64,000 nt of DNA from Rattus norvegicus (GCF_036323735.1 NC_086031.1:49609725-49673724), one strand, 5' to 3'; positions 1-11,809 are shown, counted from the first letter of the stretch. Notes: a model not told the origin generated them from the letters alone. Made by a program: numbers and translations.

Positions 1-1500
1 GTAGAGGAGCAGGCTGGTGTGAGTCTGCCCCAATGTCTGCTGGGTACCCTGAACAGACTATTGGAGGCCCACGATCTGTAAACCCACCCCTATTGGCCCC
101 TCCTCCTGGCAAGCCTTCGGAGTAAACTTACAGATCCAGATGGGGGACTTTCGAGCTTCCTGAATTGTATGTGACCGTGGAGAAAACCACGAGAAGCAGA
201 ACCCAGTCACGTGGTTGGCAAAGACAGCGCCTCCATTGTAGTTTTCAAGCAAACTAATTTGGTCAGACTAGTGACTTCCATCACCAGAGGCAAAACAAAA
301 AAGACTGACAGAGGCAGCTGTGTGACTTCTGAATACACCATGCCATGTGGGAACCACAGGAGGTCCGTCATGAGTGGAGGGCCACAAATCTTAGGAGAAG
401 CTGTTTAAGGAGGGTGAAATTGTCCCGAGTTATTTTGGGCAGGACAAATTGTCCAACTACTGGTGCTACAGCTACTCAGGAAACTGTAGCAGCTTGGGGC
501 CCATAAAGTTCAGGGAATCCTTTCAGACGGGTCTTGAGTCTTTCTTGCAGTCATTTTCACCTAAGTGTGCTGGTCCTGCCTCCGGGAGCGACTTCGTGGG
601 CTGAGAAGGTACTAACTCAAGGTTCATGCAAGGACTATGGTGGCAGGCAGGCGAGCAATGACTCACTCAGACAGATGCTGTTTAACTCAGCTGTCTCGCT
701 GTCTCCACGGCTTCCTGAGTTCTCTCCCCCGGTACTTGAAACACCTCTGTGGTTTTAAAGCCAACTTTCCCAATAATGCCAACAAGATACCAGAGGGGCG
801 CAGCTGCCATTTCTGTTTGGCTAGAGCCTAGCTTACCAGAAGTAGGATGGCTGAGAGTGGAGATTGGTAGGACCAAGGAAGCCAAGATGAATGCCAGCAA
901 GAGCTGGTAGGCTCCCGGCTCCAAGCTGGGCCCACTGCAGCATCCTGAGCCTAGAGCAGTTCTCTGGGGCCTCCCAAGGGCTGGATCTACAGCAAGGCTA
1001 AAGAACTAGGACCAATTTCATGGTAAACAAGACAAAACAAAATTTAGAGGAGGGTCTTGTCAGTCTTAGGAACATGGGGTTACTCTAGGCAGGCTGGTAC
1101 CCTTCATGAGGAAACATGAAGAAAAGTTCTTGGAGTACAGCAACAAGGGAGACTCAAGACCACTGTAGGAGACAGCCTTGACGGTGAGTGTGCCTCAGAA
1201 CCATCTGGCTTGGTCGTCATCTTCAACGCATTGATGGCGAGCAAGTTCACCCACAGCCACTCACTCAGGTGGGTAAGTAAAGGAATGGGTAAGGGAAGCA
1301 TTCATGAGAGGCCTATCGTGAGGTCACCAGAGAGGAGGGAGTGGGTAGCCTGAGCTAGGCACGGTTAGGTTTCCTGAGAGCTCGTAGAGTAAGTGTGGGA
1401 GACACCTGTGTTTCAACTACTTTTACAGTTAAGTTTTTATTGTATTTATAATGTTGTGTGTGTGTGTTCATTCATGAACATCCATGTTATGGTAAAAATA
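1..1500. other. unassigned sequence, no gene seen
   Basis: I recognise no exon, repeat family or RNA gene here. Frames on both strands are short (80 codons or less) and carry no domain-like pattern. A short TG run sits near 1455-1466. This is consistent with intronic or intergenic DNA. Confidence 0.5.
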
Positions 1501-1506
1501 AAAAAA

Positions 1507-2000
1507 ATAGATCAGCGGCTGCTGGTTCTCGCGTGCTCTCACTCCGAGTGAATCCGTGGGAGCCGCGTGCTCCGGCTGTCTCTCTGCCAGCCACTTTCAC
1601 ACACTGTCCCCTTGGCGGATTGTTACTATGCCTGACACACATCGTGCTCCCAGGGCCGTTCTAGTGTGGCACCACAACATGCTAGCCCCAGGCATTTCAT
1701 AGTCGCCCTCTCGAAGCTGTCTCTCTGCCCGCAGGGAACTATGCTCACATCCCCTGTAGTCTGGTAAAGTCAAAGTTCCAGGAACTTGTAACTTATCAAT
1801 CAGATTTATATGTTAACTTCACAATCCACAATACATCCACACAATAAATTCACTGCCAGTTAATAAAGATATAAACCGCCCACCTAGACAAGATAAAAAT
1901 TGATCTAGTCCACCTGGATCTGGATCATCCTGCTCCGTTGTCTCCATTTTGATTTTTCTCCTTCTCCTCCTCTCTCCTTCCTATACTTTCCCCCGCCTAC
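1507..2000 (-). mobile_element. possible LTR/ERV-derived segment, unclassified
   Basis: The right half of the block is CpG-bearing (about 1525-1580) and contains the phrase GCTGTCTCTCTGCC twice (near 1577 and 1718). It continues leftward on the minus strand into an AT-rich stretch. The local retention of CpG and the composition shift differ from the flanks and resemble an endogenous-retrovirus LTR or internal piece. I cannot name the family, and no LTR ends or TSD were established. A diverged unique sequence is the alternative. Confidence 0.25.
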
Positions 2001-2269
2001 CCTTTCTTCTCATCCAATGATAGGCTTCACCTTAGCCTGGACCTGCCTTGCTGCATAATGACATCATCGTATACACCTGTGCCGTGGTATACATACAGAG
2101 ACCAGAAGACAACTTTTAGAAGTCAGTTCTTCTTTCTACTGTGGGTTCTAGGGGTTGTCTCGGGTGGTGAGGCTTGGATGGTGTGTTCTCCTCACGGGCT
2201 AAGCGCTCTCACCTGCCCATACTGCAGATTTACATCCTAAATACTGGTTCTTCATCTATTCATCTAATC

Positions 2270-2475
2270 CATTCTAGCTGTTGCCACAAAATTCTACAGC
2301 CTGGGTGGTTTGTGGCCGACATGTACAGATCTTTCATACTTTGGAAGGTTGGAAGCTCAAGGTTCAGGCATTAGAAGATTCGCTGTCTGCAAAGGGATCA
2401 CTTCCTGGTTCAGAGGACACCCTTGCTGTGTCCTCCCACACAGGGAAGTTGAGGGTCTCTACCCCATGACCTAAT
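2270..2475 (+). mobile_element. ancient mammalian interspersed repeat, degraded
   Basis: The order of phrases (internal CACAAAATTCTACAGCCTGG, then a GGAAGGTTGGAAGCTCAAGG-like block, a TGCTGTGTCCTCCCACA block, and CCCCATGACCTAATTAACC) matches a widespread old mammalian repeat that I know by pattern but cannot name confidently. No ends or TSD are visible. Confidence 0.4.
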
Positions 2476-2941
2476 TAACCATTCTTCCAGAGGTCTCATC
2501 GCTCAATCACTGGGCTGAGGTAAGGATCCAATGTGTGAAGGCCAGAGGCATGCATTTGCTTTCCACATTGGGTTTATTAAACACTATATCCCCCTGGGAT
2601 GGGCATCGGTGGGCACTGCTGCTTTAATCAGTCCTCTCTGACCAGAAGCTGAGAGCTTGGAAAGGGAGAAAGAAAAGCGGGCTTAATGACCAGCCTTTGC
2701 AGAATCACCAGGAGAGATGAGCATCCCAGGAATCAGGTCTCAGATACGAAGTCTGCCCAGTGCTGGAGGCTGGCTGCCCCGGGTGAACTCCATGGTAAGC
2801 GCTTCAGCTCAGGAGAGATCTTTGCTTTACTCCTAGATAAGGGGCTGACAGCTAAGTATGTGAGTAAGCCTCCTCACGGCTCTCGAGCTTTCTCACTTCT
2901 CTCTGTCCATTTTCTCCCCTTCTTCCACATTTTCTTTGTAA

Positions 2942-3131
2942 TATTTTCGTTTGTTTGGTTTTTTGTTTTGTTGTTGTTTGTTTTTTGGCTTTTTGCTTTG
3001 TTTTTCAAGACAGGGTTTCTCTGTGTAGCCCTGGATGGCCTGGAACTCACTCTGTAGACTAGGCTGGTCTCGAACTCACAGAAATCTACCTCCCGTATGC
3101 TGGGATTAGTGTGCATCACCACCACCCAGCT
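2942..3131 (-). mobile_element. B1 SINE
   Basis: A 7SL-derived B1 in minus orientation. The reversed T-rich tail lies at 2942-3005, followed by the antisense consensus order: AGACAGGGTTTCTCTGTGTAG, CTGGCCTGGAACTCACTCTG, GGCTGGTCTCGAACTCACAG, TGCTGGGATTA, and a diverged 5' end at CACCACCACCCAGCT. The tail is a mixed T/G tract rather than pure T, consistent with moderate age. The element is near full length. Confidence 0.9.
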
Positions 3132-3139
3132 CTAAAGTT

Positions 3140-3800
3140 TGTATCTTAAAGTATTATTGTTTTGGATTTGCATATATTCATTATACACACTTCAGGTTCC
3201 AGAAGGACAGCTTGGCATGTAAGTATACACTGCTTGCCGGCCATGTGTTCCAGCACACCCTCTCTTCTTCCCTGCCCCTCCCCCTTTCTCTTAGTCCCTA
3301 TATTTCTCTCAGTTTTGCTTTCATTTCTATGCGACGAATGTATGTGTACATATCTAGATCCTATAGGTCTACATACAGCTTGGTTTAATTCACTCGATGA
3401 TACAATCTCTAATTGTATCTATTCTCCCGAAAAATGACATTATTTTGTTCTTTATGGATCAATAAAATTCCGTTGTGAATATAAGCCATCTTTTTCTTAC
3501 CCATTCTTCTGTTGAGGAACACCTAGGTTGCTTCACAACTTCTCTTGTAAGTAATACAACTGTGAACATTGGCATGCGGGGTCTCTACACTTGGAGTGGT
3601 AGAGCGGGATCGTGTAATACAATACTTACATTGTTGCTGCTGCTTTGTTTTGAGGAACCTCAATACCGATTTCTGTACTGATTGTACTGGCTTAGTAGTG
3701 TAAGTGTTCCCTTTTCCTTGAATTCTCACCAGCACTTGCTATTATTTATTTTCTTAATGAAAAGGAGCAGCACTTCCATCTACCCTCTGCCCAGTTTCCC
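3140..3800 (+). mobile_element. L1 LINE relic (3' region)
   Basis: This block follows the L1 3' region order in diverged form: TGACATTATTTTGTTCTTTATGG with AATAAAATTCCGTTGTG, then CATTCTTCTGTTGAGGAACACCTAGGTTG, AACTGTGAACATTGGCATG, GGAGTGGTAGAGCGGGATCGTGT, TTTGAGGAACCTCAATACCGATTTC and a CTCACCAGCACTTGCTATTA block. No open frame survives. It is a non-functional fragment lacking ORF1 and nearly all of ORF2. Confidence 0.7.
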
Positions 3801-3871
3801 TTAATATTCAACTTTCACATAATCATGGTTCATTGTCACAACCTGGAGACTAACACTGGCACATTACTATT

Positions 3872-4067
3872 TCTTTAAATTATTTTTTAAAGATTTATTT
3901 ATTTATTTTATGTATGTGAGTACACTGTCACTGTCTTCAGACACATCAGAAAAGGGCATCAGATCCCATTACAGATGGTTGTGAGCCACCATGTGGTTGC
4001 TGGAATTGAACACAGGACCTCTGGAAGAGCAGTCAGTGCTCTTAACCGCTGAGCCATCTCTCCAGCC
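3872..4067 (-). mobile_element. B2 SINE with TSD
   Basis: A full-length B2 (tRNA-derived) in minus orientation. The reversed A/T-rich tail starts near 3872, and the antisense tRNA-like head ends with CTGAGCCATCTCTCCAGCC near 4067. Near-identical 15-bp direct repeats flank it, TGGCACATTACTATT at 3857-3871 and TGGCATATTACTATT at 4068-4082, with one mismatch. That marks target-primed retroposition. Confidence 0.92.
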
Positions 4068-4215
4068 TGGCATATTACTATTGACTAAACTGCAAGTTCT
4101 CTTTGGAATTCACCAGTTTTTCCTTCTATGGCCCTTTCTTCTTCCAAGAACCCCCACTGTATTTGGCTCACCTCCGCCTTTTAAAATTCACAACTCCCTT
4201 TGAAGACTGGATTCT

Positions 4216-4395
4216 GAACCAGTGAGATGGCTCAGTGGGTAAAGGCACTTGTCAGCCATTTGAGTTGTAGTCTCAGCCTTGGCACAGTGGTCGGAGAGGA
4301 CCAACTCCTGCACATTGTCATCCTGACCTCCATAGACATGCCATGGTGCATGTGCACCCACATGCAAAATAAAATTTTAATTAAAAAAAAAAAAA
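4216..4395 (+). mobile_element. tRNA-derived rodent SINE (B2/B3 superfamily, older subtype)
   Basis: The head GAACCAGTGAGATGGCTCAG plus GGGTAAAGGCACTTG is the tRNA-like promoter of the older B2/B3-type SINEs. The body has the GACCAACTCCTGCACATTGTC and CTGACCTCCATAGACATGCC blocks, and the element ends in AATAAAATTTTAATT plus an A13 tail. Diverged but complete in length. The exact subfamily was not checked. Confidence 0.7.
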
Positions 4396-7273
4396 GACGG
4401 GTAGTCGACCTTGCCATGCTTCAGAGAAAAGGCAGAAGACATTTATTTTATTGTCCACTCCAAGTTTGGAGCCTGAAGGCTGATGACAGGAAGGAGGAGA
4501 AAATATGTCTCAGAGAAGGTGAGCCCTGCAGGAGACACACTGGCTGCCTCCACCTGGAGACCTTCATGGAAACCTTCCTCTGCCCCAGCCTGGGTGCCTT
4601 CCTGTCCAAGGGTCATTCCAAGTACAAAGGCTTTGAGAAAGAACTGCCCCAAAACCCTAACAAATAAGGGGAACACAGAAGAGCTGACTCCTCAGGACCC
4701 TTCCCCTGAGGACTGATCATTTGGCCTTTGGATGCAAGCCCAGAACGTGGTCTGTAACTTTAAGACTCAGCCCCTGTTTTGAGCACACAGCAAGCACCTC
4801 ATAACAAACAGCTGGGAAGAGAAGCTGAGACACTGCATCTCAGCAGAATTGTTCCCAAATAAAGTGTTGTCTCTCTCCCTCTTCAGACTATCCCTGGTGA
4901 TGCACCCAGTGCTTAACCACTGAGCGATCTTTTCTTGCTTATGACACAGGCACTCTCCCCTCCCTGCTCCTCACCCGCAGGCCCCATTCCCACATGGCCT
5001 CTTTTATAGCAAGGATAAGAATGGTGTTTACAGGAATCTGAGTGTTCTCAAGAAGCCTTCCTACAGCTCCCCTCATTAAAAAAAAAATAGACCCCTGGCA
5101 AAGACTTATCTTTCTAGAGAGGTAAGATTCATGGAAAGACATTTCTAGAACATCGGCATCAGGGGGTGGGGATGGGGATCCTGTGTCTGAGATCCCATAC
5201 CTCTGTACTAGGGTCAGGACCTCATGAAACTCTCAACACATTAGTTTTGTGCTCTGTAGTTTACGAGGGTCACAGGGAACTGAGTTGTATCCGGAGCAGG
5301 GTGATGGTGGGAGGGCTGGCCGGTGAGAGGTTAATGGACTGGGGCAGCATATCCCAGATGGAGAATCAAGGGATGCTGGCTAATGGGCTCTGCAGATATA
5401 AAACCTTTGTCTTCCATTTTCACTAAAATAGGGTTTTGAAGTCCCTTTCCAACCATAAAAATTGGGACCAGAGAAAATGGCAAGGGCAGCAGCTGAACTT
5501 GTGATCCATGATGTGTGTGATATTACCTTCTCAGAGAGCCCTCTGATATGATTTCTCTGTCCTAGGGATCCTAGCCAACTAAACCTAGGTGAGGAGACTG
5601 GGAAAGTCGGTGACCCCAACACACAGATATCTAGTTTGATCCCTCCTTATGTGTAGTGGGACCTATCCAGTCCTGGGCCCAGGGAAAAACTCCAGAAATG
5701 TTTCTGTTGTTTTCTGTTTCTTGAGACAGGTTCTCAATAAGTACTCCAGTATGACCTTTAACTTGGGATCCTCTGGGACTATAAGCACACAGGGCTAGAA
5801 ATGGTTTCTGGGTAAAGGGCCAAGCCCCCTAATCCTAATACCTCCCTGATAATAACCACCTGTCCAAGGCAAGGGGAAGGACAGGATGACCTTTGTAGAA
5901 CTCACCCAGCTCCAAGACTAGCCACAGAATGAAGAGCAGCCTCCTCTCCCTATCCCCCGGTCCCTGAACTGCAGACTGCTTACTGGTCGCCAGGGTCCTA
6001 CCAGGCTGCAACTCTCCAGCCTTGCAGAAAAACAGTCCAGCATCTGCCCTCACCCATGCCTTATTTCCACGAGAAGGTGTCTATCTGATGGACGATGACC
6101 TTGATTGAAGATAGAAGAACTCAGTTCCCAGACTTTGGACTAAATATCTACAGACAACCCCAAGGTCTGGACTGGCTTCTCTCACCCCCTACCTTCTGGT
6201 TTCATTACGCTAACTCAGGATGCTCTTCTCTCTCCCTCCCCACTAGTTGGTCCACTCATGATTTCCACACCGTGAGAATAGCCTTATCAAATGATTGAGC
6301 CCATGACACACAACTGGGTACATTCAGCTTCTCGGGTCCCCTAATGCCCCACAATCCTCACTTCTCCCAATCTGACACCACCACTTGCCCACACGAAACA
6401 GGTTTCAGGTCTGTCTTTAGGTAGTTTTAGTCTCCTGCTACCACTAGGATTTCCCATCTGAGAAGACCTCCCTGACCTTCTCTGAGGAGGTAAGAGGCCC
6501 TGAGTTCCTCCATGCCATGCACACAACAGTGCTCTTCACTCCGGATCTATCCTGGACTACTCTCCAATACCGCCTTCCTGAGGAAGTTAGCCTGCTGCCT
6601 GGTACTGTATCTGGCTCACATTGGACAACCAATGTATCTTGGTCAGCTTCTTGGTCCCTGCAGCTGGTCTCCTCTCTTCTCTCCCTTGAAGAGGCAGGAA
6701 GGTCATTTTCCCCTTACTCTGTTCTCTGGAGGCCCCGGAATGAAGGAAGGCAGGATCCCAGAAAAGGACTGGCCTTACCTCCTCTCACTGAGCTGCTGGC
6801 TCACCAGTCTGAATGAAGAACACGAGGAACAGCTGTTAAGGAAGCTGACCTGGACATCTTCCGGGCTAAACAGGAAGTAGGGTGGAGTGCAGGGGCGGAG
6901 CTTCCTGAGGAGTAGGACAGAGGAAATCTGGCCCACGTGTGTGCGGTGTTTTCGGGTAATCCTAGCCTCAGCCCAGCAGAGCAGAGGCTGCAGTCTGCAG
7001 GAAGGTGTTCGTAGGTTCTGTCTTCAAACATCAGTCAGAAGCCCTCTGGGGCCTGTTAGGTTATTCGATCCCCTGTGGTTCGAAGCCCTGCTCAGAAGGC
7101 CTCAGTTCCAATCGGCAGGAGCAGCCCCCAGAAAGATGGTAGAATTGGAAATGGGGGAGATGTGGTAAAGACAGGTGTGTGTGAATCCCAGAAAATGCCG
7201 AGTCCTTGGAGAGGGTCGAGGCTGGGAAGCAAGGGGAGGCTGCAGAAAACCCAGAACACTCCTTCTAACCTGT
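4396..7273. other. mostly unassigned sequence
   Basis: No convincing gene is present. A weak B1-like segment lies at about 5700-5798, where CTTGAGACAGGTTCTC is followed by degraded sequence. Near 6890-6960 there is a small GC-richer patch with a CACGTG E-box at 6934-6939. Frames of up to 122 codons occur (6512-6880, plus) but show no family resemblance and overlap frames on the other strand. Confidence 0.45.
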
Positions 7274-7592
7274 TGTTTTAGGGTTTCTATTGCTCTGAGG
7301 CGACACCATGGCCACAACTGTTAGAGAGGAAAACACTTAACTGGGGCTGGCTTACTGTTCAGAGGTTTAGTCCATTATCATCATGGTAGGAAGCACGATG
7401 GCACGCAGGCGGGCGTGCGTTCAAAAGAAAAAGTTGCTGAGGGTTCTACATCTCCAATGACACACTGACCAGGCTTGTGCCTATGAGAACACAGAGCCCT
7501 CTCCCAGCAACACACTTTCTCCAACAAGGCCGCACCTCCCAAGAGGCCACTCCCTATGACCCTCTGGAGCCATTTTCATTCAAACTACCACA
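7274..7592 (-). mobile_element. non-autonomous DNA transposon, URR1-like (hAT type)
   Basis: The order TTTTAGGGTTTCTATTGCTC, ACACCATGGCCACAACTG, CCATTATCATCATGGTAGGA, a GAGGGTTCTACATCTCC block and CTCCAACAAGGCCGCACCTCC is the antisense of a very common rodent repeat that I believe is URR1 (hAT-Charlie related). The same family occurs at 8916, 16638 and 21818. Strand is set relative to those latter copies. The family name is from memory. Confidence 0.7.
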
Positions 7593-7624
7593 TCGGCCAA
7601 TACTGGCACCCCTCCTAGTACTTG

Positions 7625-7815
7625 GCCTCTGATTACAAGGTCACTCCTGCAGCCCTATGGCTAAACCAGAGATGCCTCTGTTCTTTGTTAAAACCCTTCC
7701 TACCTGTTCAGTCTCTTCTTACAAGGCTGTTAGTTCAATGGGGGCATTCTGTCCACCCCCACATCCCACAACCCTGGTGTACGGTTGGTGTTCAATAAAT
7801 GCTATTAAGTAGATA
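7625..7815 (+). mobile_element. L2 LINE 3' fragment
   Basis: The end GGTGTTCAATAAATGCTATTAAG, preceded by a CCTACCTGTTCAGTCTCTTC and AGTTCAATGGGGGCATTCTG stretch, resembles the L2 3' end (...GGTGCTCAATAAATGTTTGT...). It is short and diverged, and MIR is the alternative. Confidence 0.45.
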
Positions 7816-7840
7816 ACTACATGAAGTACTTTGGGAATGA

Positions 7841-7841
<1 letters not shown>

Positions 7842-7871
<30 letters not shown>
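7842..7871 (+). repeat. poly(A) tract, about 30 A
   Basis: An uninterrupted run of about 30 A immediately before a B2. It may be the tail of an older retroposed fragment on its left or the landing site of the B2, since SINEs often insert at A-rich sequence. Confidence 0.9.
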
Positions 7872-7874
<3 letters not shown>

Positions 7875-7879
7875 AAGCC

Positions 7880-8066
7880 TGGGGTTGGAGAGGTGGCTCA
7901 GTGGTTAAGAGCACTGACTGCTCTTCCAGAGGTCCTGAGTTCAATTCCCAGCAACCACATGGTGGCTCACAACCATCTGTAATGGGATCTGATGCCCTCT
8001 TCTGGTGTGTCTGAAGACAGTAACGGTGTACTCACATATATAAAATAAATAAATCTTTGAAAAAAA
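7880..8066 (+). mobile_element. B2 SINE
   Basis: A complete B2. The tRNA-like head GGGGTTGGAGAGGTGGCTCAG with GTGGTTAAGAGCACTGACTG is followed by the B-box region GAGTTCAATTCCCAGCAACC, the TCTGTAATGGGATCTGATGC block, TCTGAAGACAGTAACGGTG, and the tail AAATAAATAAATC. It lies directly downstream of a 30-bp poly(A). Confidence 0.95.
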
Positions 8067-8146
8067 GGGGTGGAGGGTTTGCATGATACAGGAATGGGGT
8101 GTGTGTGTCAAAGAATGACACTGTTGGTCCTCCTTGACTGATCTAG

Positions 8147-8168
8147 AAAACAAAACAAAACAAAACAG
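8147..8168 (+). repeat. short (CAAAA)n microsatellite
   Basis: About four units of CAAAA. Low information; the flanking sequence is unassigned. Confidence 0.8.
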
Positions 8169-8404
8169 GAATTTTTTGTTTTCTAACCCATGAGGGTGTC
8201 CAGATGGTAATGAGATGAGGTTGATCAAATTCCCTTGGTGTGTTCAAAGCCCTAGCTAGCTTAGGGCTAGCATCAGTGTCAGTGTTGGAGTCCCCCCAAA
8301 GAGGGATAAGACAAGAGCTAAATGTATGGGATATTCACCATGTTCCAGCTACTGCCCCCAACCTTTCATATGGCCTTTCATAGCTGGCAAGCTAATTTCA
8401 CTTC

Positions 8405-8540
8405 AGAAAACCCCATAATGTAGAAAATGTTATTGTTTCCATTTACAGGAAAGAAAAGGGATGCTGAATCTGGTCAAAGCACACTAAGAAACAGATTAGA
8501 TTGGCCAATATTTAAACCCAAGCTGCAGGCATCAGAGCCT
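8405..8540 (-). mobile_element. MIR SINE relic
   Basis: The core ATTGTTTCCATTTACAGGAA, followed by degraded sequence and a CCAATATTTAAACCCAAGCTG block, is MIR-like in antisense (CCCATTTTACAGATGAGGAA...GAACCCAGG). Diverged, so low confidence. Confidence 0.4.
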
Positions 8541-8914
8541 TCCTGGCTTCCCATGACATCTCTGGTACAAACAACTGCTGGGGTGCTAACCCACGATATA
8601 GTCATGAAGGGAGCTAACCACAGTTAGTTAATTAGCATACCAGAAGAGGGACATGCTGGGAAGGAGTGAAGCAGGAGGAAAAGGGTATTCTGGTTATAGA
8701 AGATGCACATGTCATAGCAGAAATAGCACAGGAATACTGCTTTCAAGTCATCCCAAAGCAGTGGGATGGGCTTTCCTCTTCCCTCTCTGGGCTATAAGAC
8801 AGTGGTCATGCTGGAGGGCCAGCCTCTGATCCTCATCTTCCATTGTGCATAGCTGCTCCAGCCTGTCCTTCCTCAGTTCAAAACCTGCCCCTAGATTAAC
8901 TAAAAACCTGGGGT

Positions 8915-9285
8915 CTTAGGGTTTTACTGCTGTGAAGAGACACCATGACCATGGCAACTCTTATAAAGGAAAACATTTATTGAGGCCAGAGGTTTAATCC
9001 ATTATCATCATGGCAGGAAGTATAGCAGCACACAGGCAGTTGTGGTGCTGGAGAAGGAGCTGAGAGTTCAGCATCCTGATCGGAAGGCAGCAGGAAAAGA
9101 TTGAGTCACTGAGCTTGGGCTTGAACATCTGACCTCAAAGCACGCCCCCTAGTGATGCGCTTCCTCCAACAAAGCCACGCCCACTCCAACGAGGCCACAC
9201 CTCCTAATGGTGCTACTCCCAGTGAGCCAAGCATTCAGACACATGGGTCTGTAGGAGCCGTTCCTATTCACACCACCATACCTGG
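8915..9285 (-). mobile_element. non-autonomous DNA transposon, URR1-like
   Basis: The second copy of the family seen at 7274, in the same orientation. It starts TTAGGGTTTTACTGCTGTGA and runs through GACACCATGACCATGGCAAC, ATCCATTATCATCATGGCAG, GCTGAGAGTTCAGCATCCTG and CTCCAACGAGGCCACACCTC to AGCCAAGCATTCAGACACAT. It is better preserved and slightly longer than the first copy. No coding capacity. Confidence 0.75.
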
Positions 9286-11678
9286 TATGTCTGGAAAGAA
9301 GGAATCTGTAAGTGGAGGTGATGCTTTGGCATCTGGGGCAGGGATGGGGCTTCAAGGAAGTACTTGAGGGAAAAGTAGCAGTTGGGCCAGAGAAGGGAAG
9401 CTCACTGAAGATAGCATTTTTGAGAAAGTATCAGCCAAATAGAAAGGGCTTGCTGACTGGGGGAAGAGAAGAGAAACTATGTTTGATTCTAACAGCTATG
9501 CATCCGGATAAGGTACCTCTGTGATTTCTCATATGTCCTTGTGCCTAGCACAGCCCAGGAGCTCACAGAAGCCCCTGATAAAATAGAGCTCAAATGATCA
9601 TGTTTTGAAGCAGAGACAGACACTCGAGCTGAACCTTAGACCGCAGACAGGAGGGCTCTCCCAATGTGAGTGCCTGAGGACCAAGTCACACTGGCAGGCA
9701 TGCTTGGACACACCAGTACTCAGACACACAGTGGGTCCTGTGGCACCCCAGTGGGCCGCTCGCTTGTTGGTCACCCTGTTAGTACTAGAGGCACAGACGG
9801 TTCTCTACGTTTTGCCTTTGGGGCTGTGTCAGCTGTGCCTTGTCTTTTCTTAGTGCTTAGCTTTGAACATCATTACTTTTCTTATGCCTCTCCCCGTGGA
9901 GAAGGTTCAGCTATTCTCTTCTCGGCGTTTCCTTTTCCCACTAGCTGGTCCCTCAAACACACCTCCCTGAAACACAGAGGAGCCAGCAAGTTGAGAACAG
10001 CAATTCTCGGAGGGACTCTGCTTTTCTATCCGCTTCAGGCTACCGGTCTTTGCTGGTTTCAGCAGGCTTCCGTGCTGGACAGCTCCCACACCTCCCAGTT
10101 CCCGCCTGGAAGCCTGTTGCAGCTTTCCTGTCTGTTTCCTCCTTGACCCTTTCCTGCAATTTTGCCCCTTCCTTTACAAGACTGGCGGGGGCCGGGGGGA
10201 CTGTCCAACTGCCTTTCCTGAAGACCTTCACTCTCCTTACTTTCCCATTACCTCAGTGCCAGAGGATCAACTTTTGATACACACTCAGGACATAACACTT
10301 ACCTCCCAAAACTGTTTCCTCCTCCTCCTCTCCCTTCCACCAGAGTCAGGCAACCTGGTTAGACCTCACCTCTGTCATTATTTGATAATGGGCTCAAAGG
10401 CTTGCATCATGATGGCTTCACAGTTGGCCTTGTTACAGAACTACCTGAAGTACCTTGTCTCTAAACGTAGCCATTCACTGGTCTCAGGGTAAAATTTCTA
10501 AAAATTCCTCTCAGCACAGACCATTGGGTGGCTCAAAGGCACCCTTCCTGCAGCTTCCTGAGGTCCCTGAGCAGTGTGGGAGCTTTCTTTGGCTTGTCAT
10601 TCCAGCTGTCACCTCTTCCTCTCTCTGTCTCTACAGCCATTCTGAAACTCAAGGCCTGCCTGGATCAGGAGCCTTTGATATGGACAAGGTAGGCAGAAGT
10701 GAGCAGCCACTAAGACCAGTCTTGAGGGGTGTAAAACGTGTACTTAAACACACGTTAAACAGCTCCGTCCTCATTGTATCAGTAGAGTTAATAGCAAGGA
10801 AATGCACCAGTGACCACAAATCTGGTGCAGGTCCAGGGCATAGAAGCTGAGAGAATTGAGCAAAAGAATGGGAAGAGAACAGAATTCGACATTTGGATAA
10901 ACTCTGGGTTCTGGATCTGGTGCCTCTGACTCATCTGTCGTCTAGCCGCTGCCCCGGGGCCTAACTAATTGAAGGAAAGTTAAATAGAGCCAAAGAAAAC
11001 AAGGGAGATATTACAGAGCCCCAGGTTTCTGGGGCTTACAGGGGAGAGCAGATGTCTTAATTTATGAGCCTGCATTAGTCTACCCCAGGGGAGAGGAAGA
11101 CTCGGGCCTGGAATGGATTGGAGTCTGAGGGCTAAAGTGTCCCCTCTCTCACTGACGGCCATGAATCTGATGGATGGATGGGGCCTACAGCTGCAGAAAG
11201 GTTGGGCCTGGTAAACGCATTCATTATAGAGCCAAAGTCCAGAGACTTGTGACTGAATGCTGCTTTTCCCACCAGAGTCTTGGTTATAACTCCTATTTGG
11301 GCCCAGATGCAAATGTTCAGGGTCCAGGGACATTGGCAAAGCTTGGGGACATCTTTGATGATAAGGACAACCTCTCCAGAGGCTCCTCGAGATCAGGGAA
11401 AGAGAAAGAGAAGATGTAACTGGGAAGGCATGACCCCAAAATGAGAATGACATCGCCTGAATCATAGGAGAGGGCAACGAAATATATTCCAACCATCCCT
11501 GGTCTGACAGTGGAGCCTGAACGAGAGGGACAAGGGCTGGATCCTTCAGTTGGCCCTTCAGCAAGCTGTCCCCATTTTGCTGACTGAGCTATGAGACCTG
11601 CACTTTCCTCGACTTCCCTGCAAGATACAACTGGTTATCTCCCCCTCCACTCTCCACCCTCCACCCTCCACTCTCCAC
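9286..11678. other. unassigned sequence, no supported gene
   Basis: There is no repeat family I can name. A minus-strand frame of 194 codons (10980-11564) lacks a domain, a good initiation context or splice structure. A possible 53-bp exon at 10636-10688 (plus) is bounded by a CTCTGTCTCTACAG acceptor and an AAG/GTAGGCAG donor and is open in two frames. Nothing links it to a known gene, so it stays a note only. Confidence 0.4.
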
Positions 11679-11690
11679 CCTCCACCCTAC
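11644..11690 (+). repeat. (CTCCACC)n short tandem repeat
   Basis: About six imperfect units of CTCCACC/CTCCACT. The right end supplies part of the target-site duplication of the adjacent ID element. Confidence 0.85.
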
Positions 11691-11695
11691 TTTCT

Positions 11696-11792
11696 TTTTT
11701 TTTTTTTTGGTTCTTTTTTTCGGAGCTGGGGACCGAACCAGGGCCTTGCGCTTCCTAGGCAAGCGCTCTACCACTGAGCTAAATCCCCAACC
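11696..11792 (-). mobile_element. ID SINE (BC1-derived), young, with TSD
   Basis: An intact ID in minus orientation. The reversed tail carries the interruption GGTTC between T tracts, followed by the antisense body GGAGCTGGGGACCGAACC, GCGCTCTACCACTGAGCTAA and ATCCCCAACCCC. Pol III A and B boxes are present. A perfect 17-bp TSD, CCTCCACCCTACTTTCT, lies at 11679-11695 and 11793-11809. The body carries the CTTCCTAGG variant shared with the copy at 53761. Confidence 0.95.
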
Positions 11793-11809
11793 CCTCCACC
11801 CTACTTTCT

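Noticed and set aside
10636..10688. 53-bp candidate plus-strand exon
   Set aside because: Both splice words are fair, but nothing joins it to a transcript; kept only as a note in the unassigned block.
10980..11564. 194-codon minus-strand frame
   Set aside because: No recognisable domain, ordinary composition, and frames on the other strand overlap it. At this window size a chance frame of this length is plausible.
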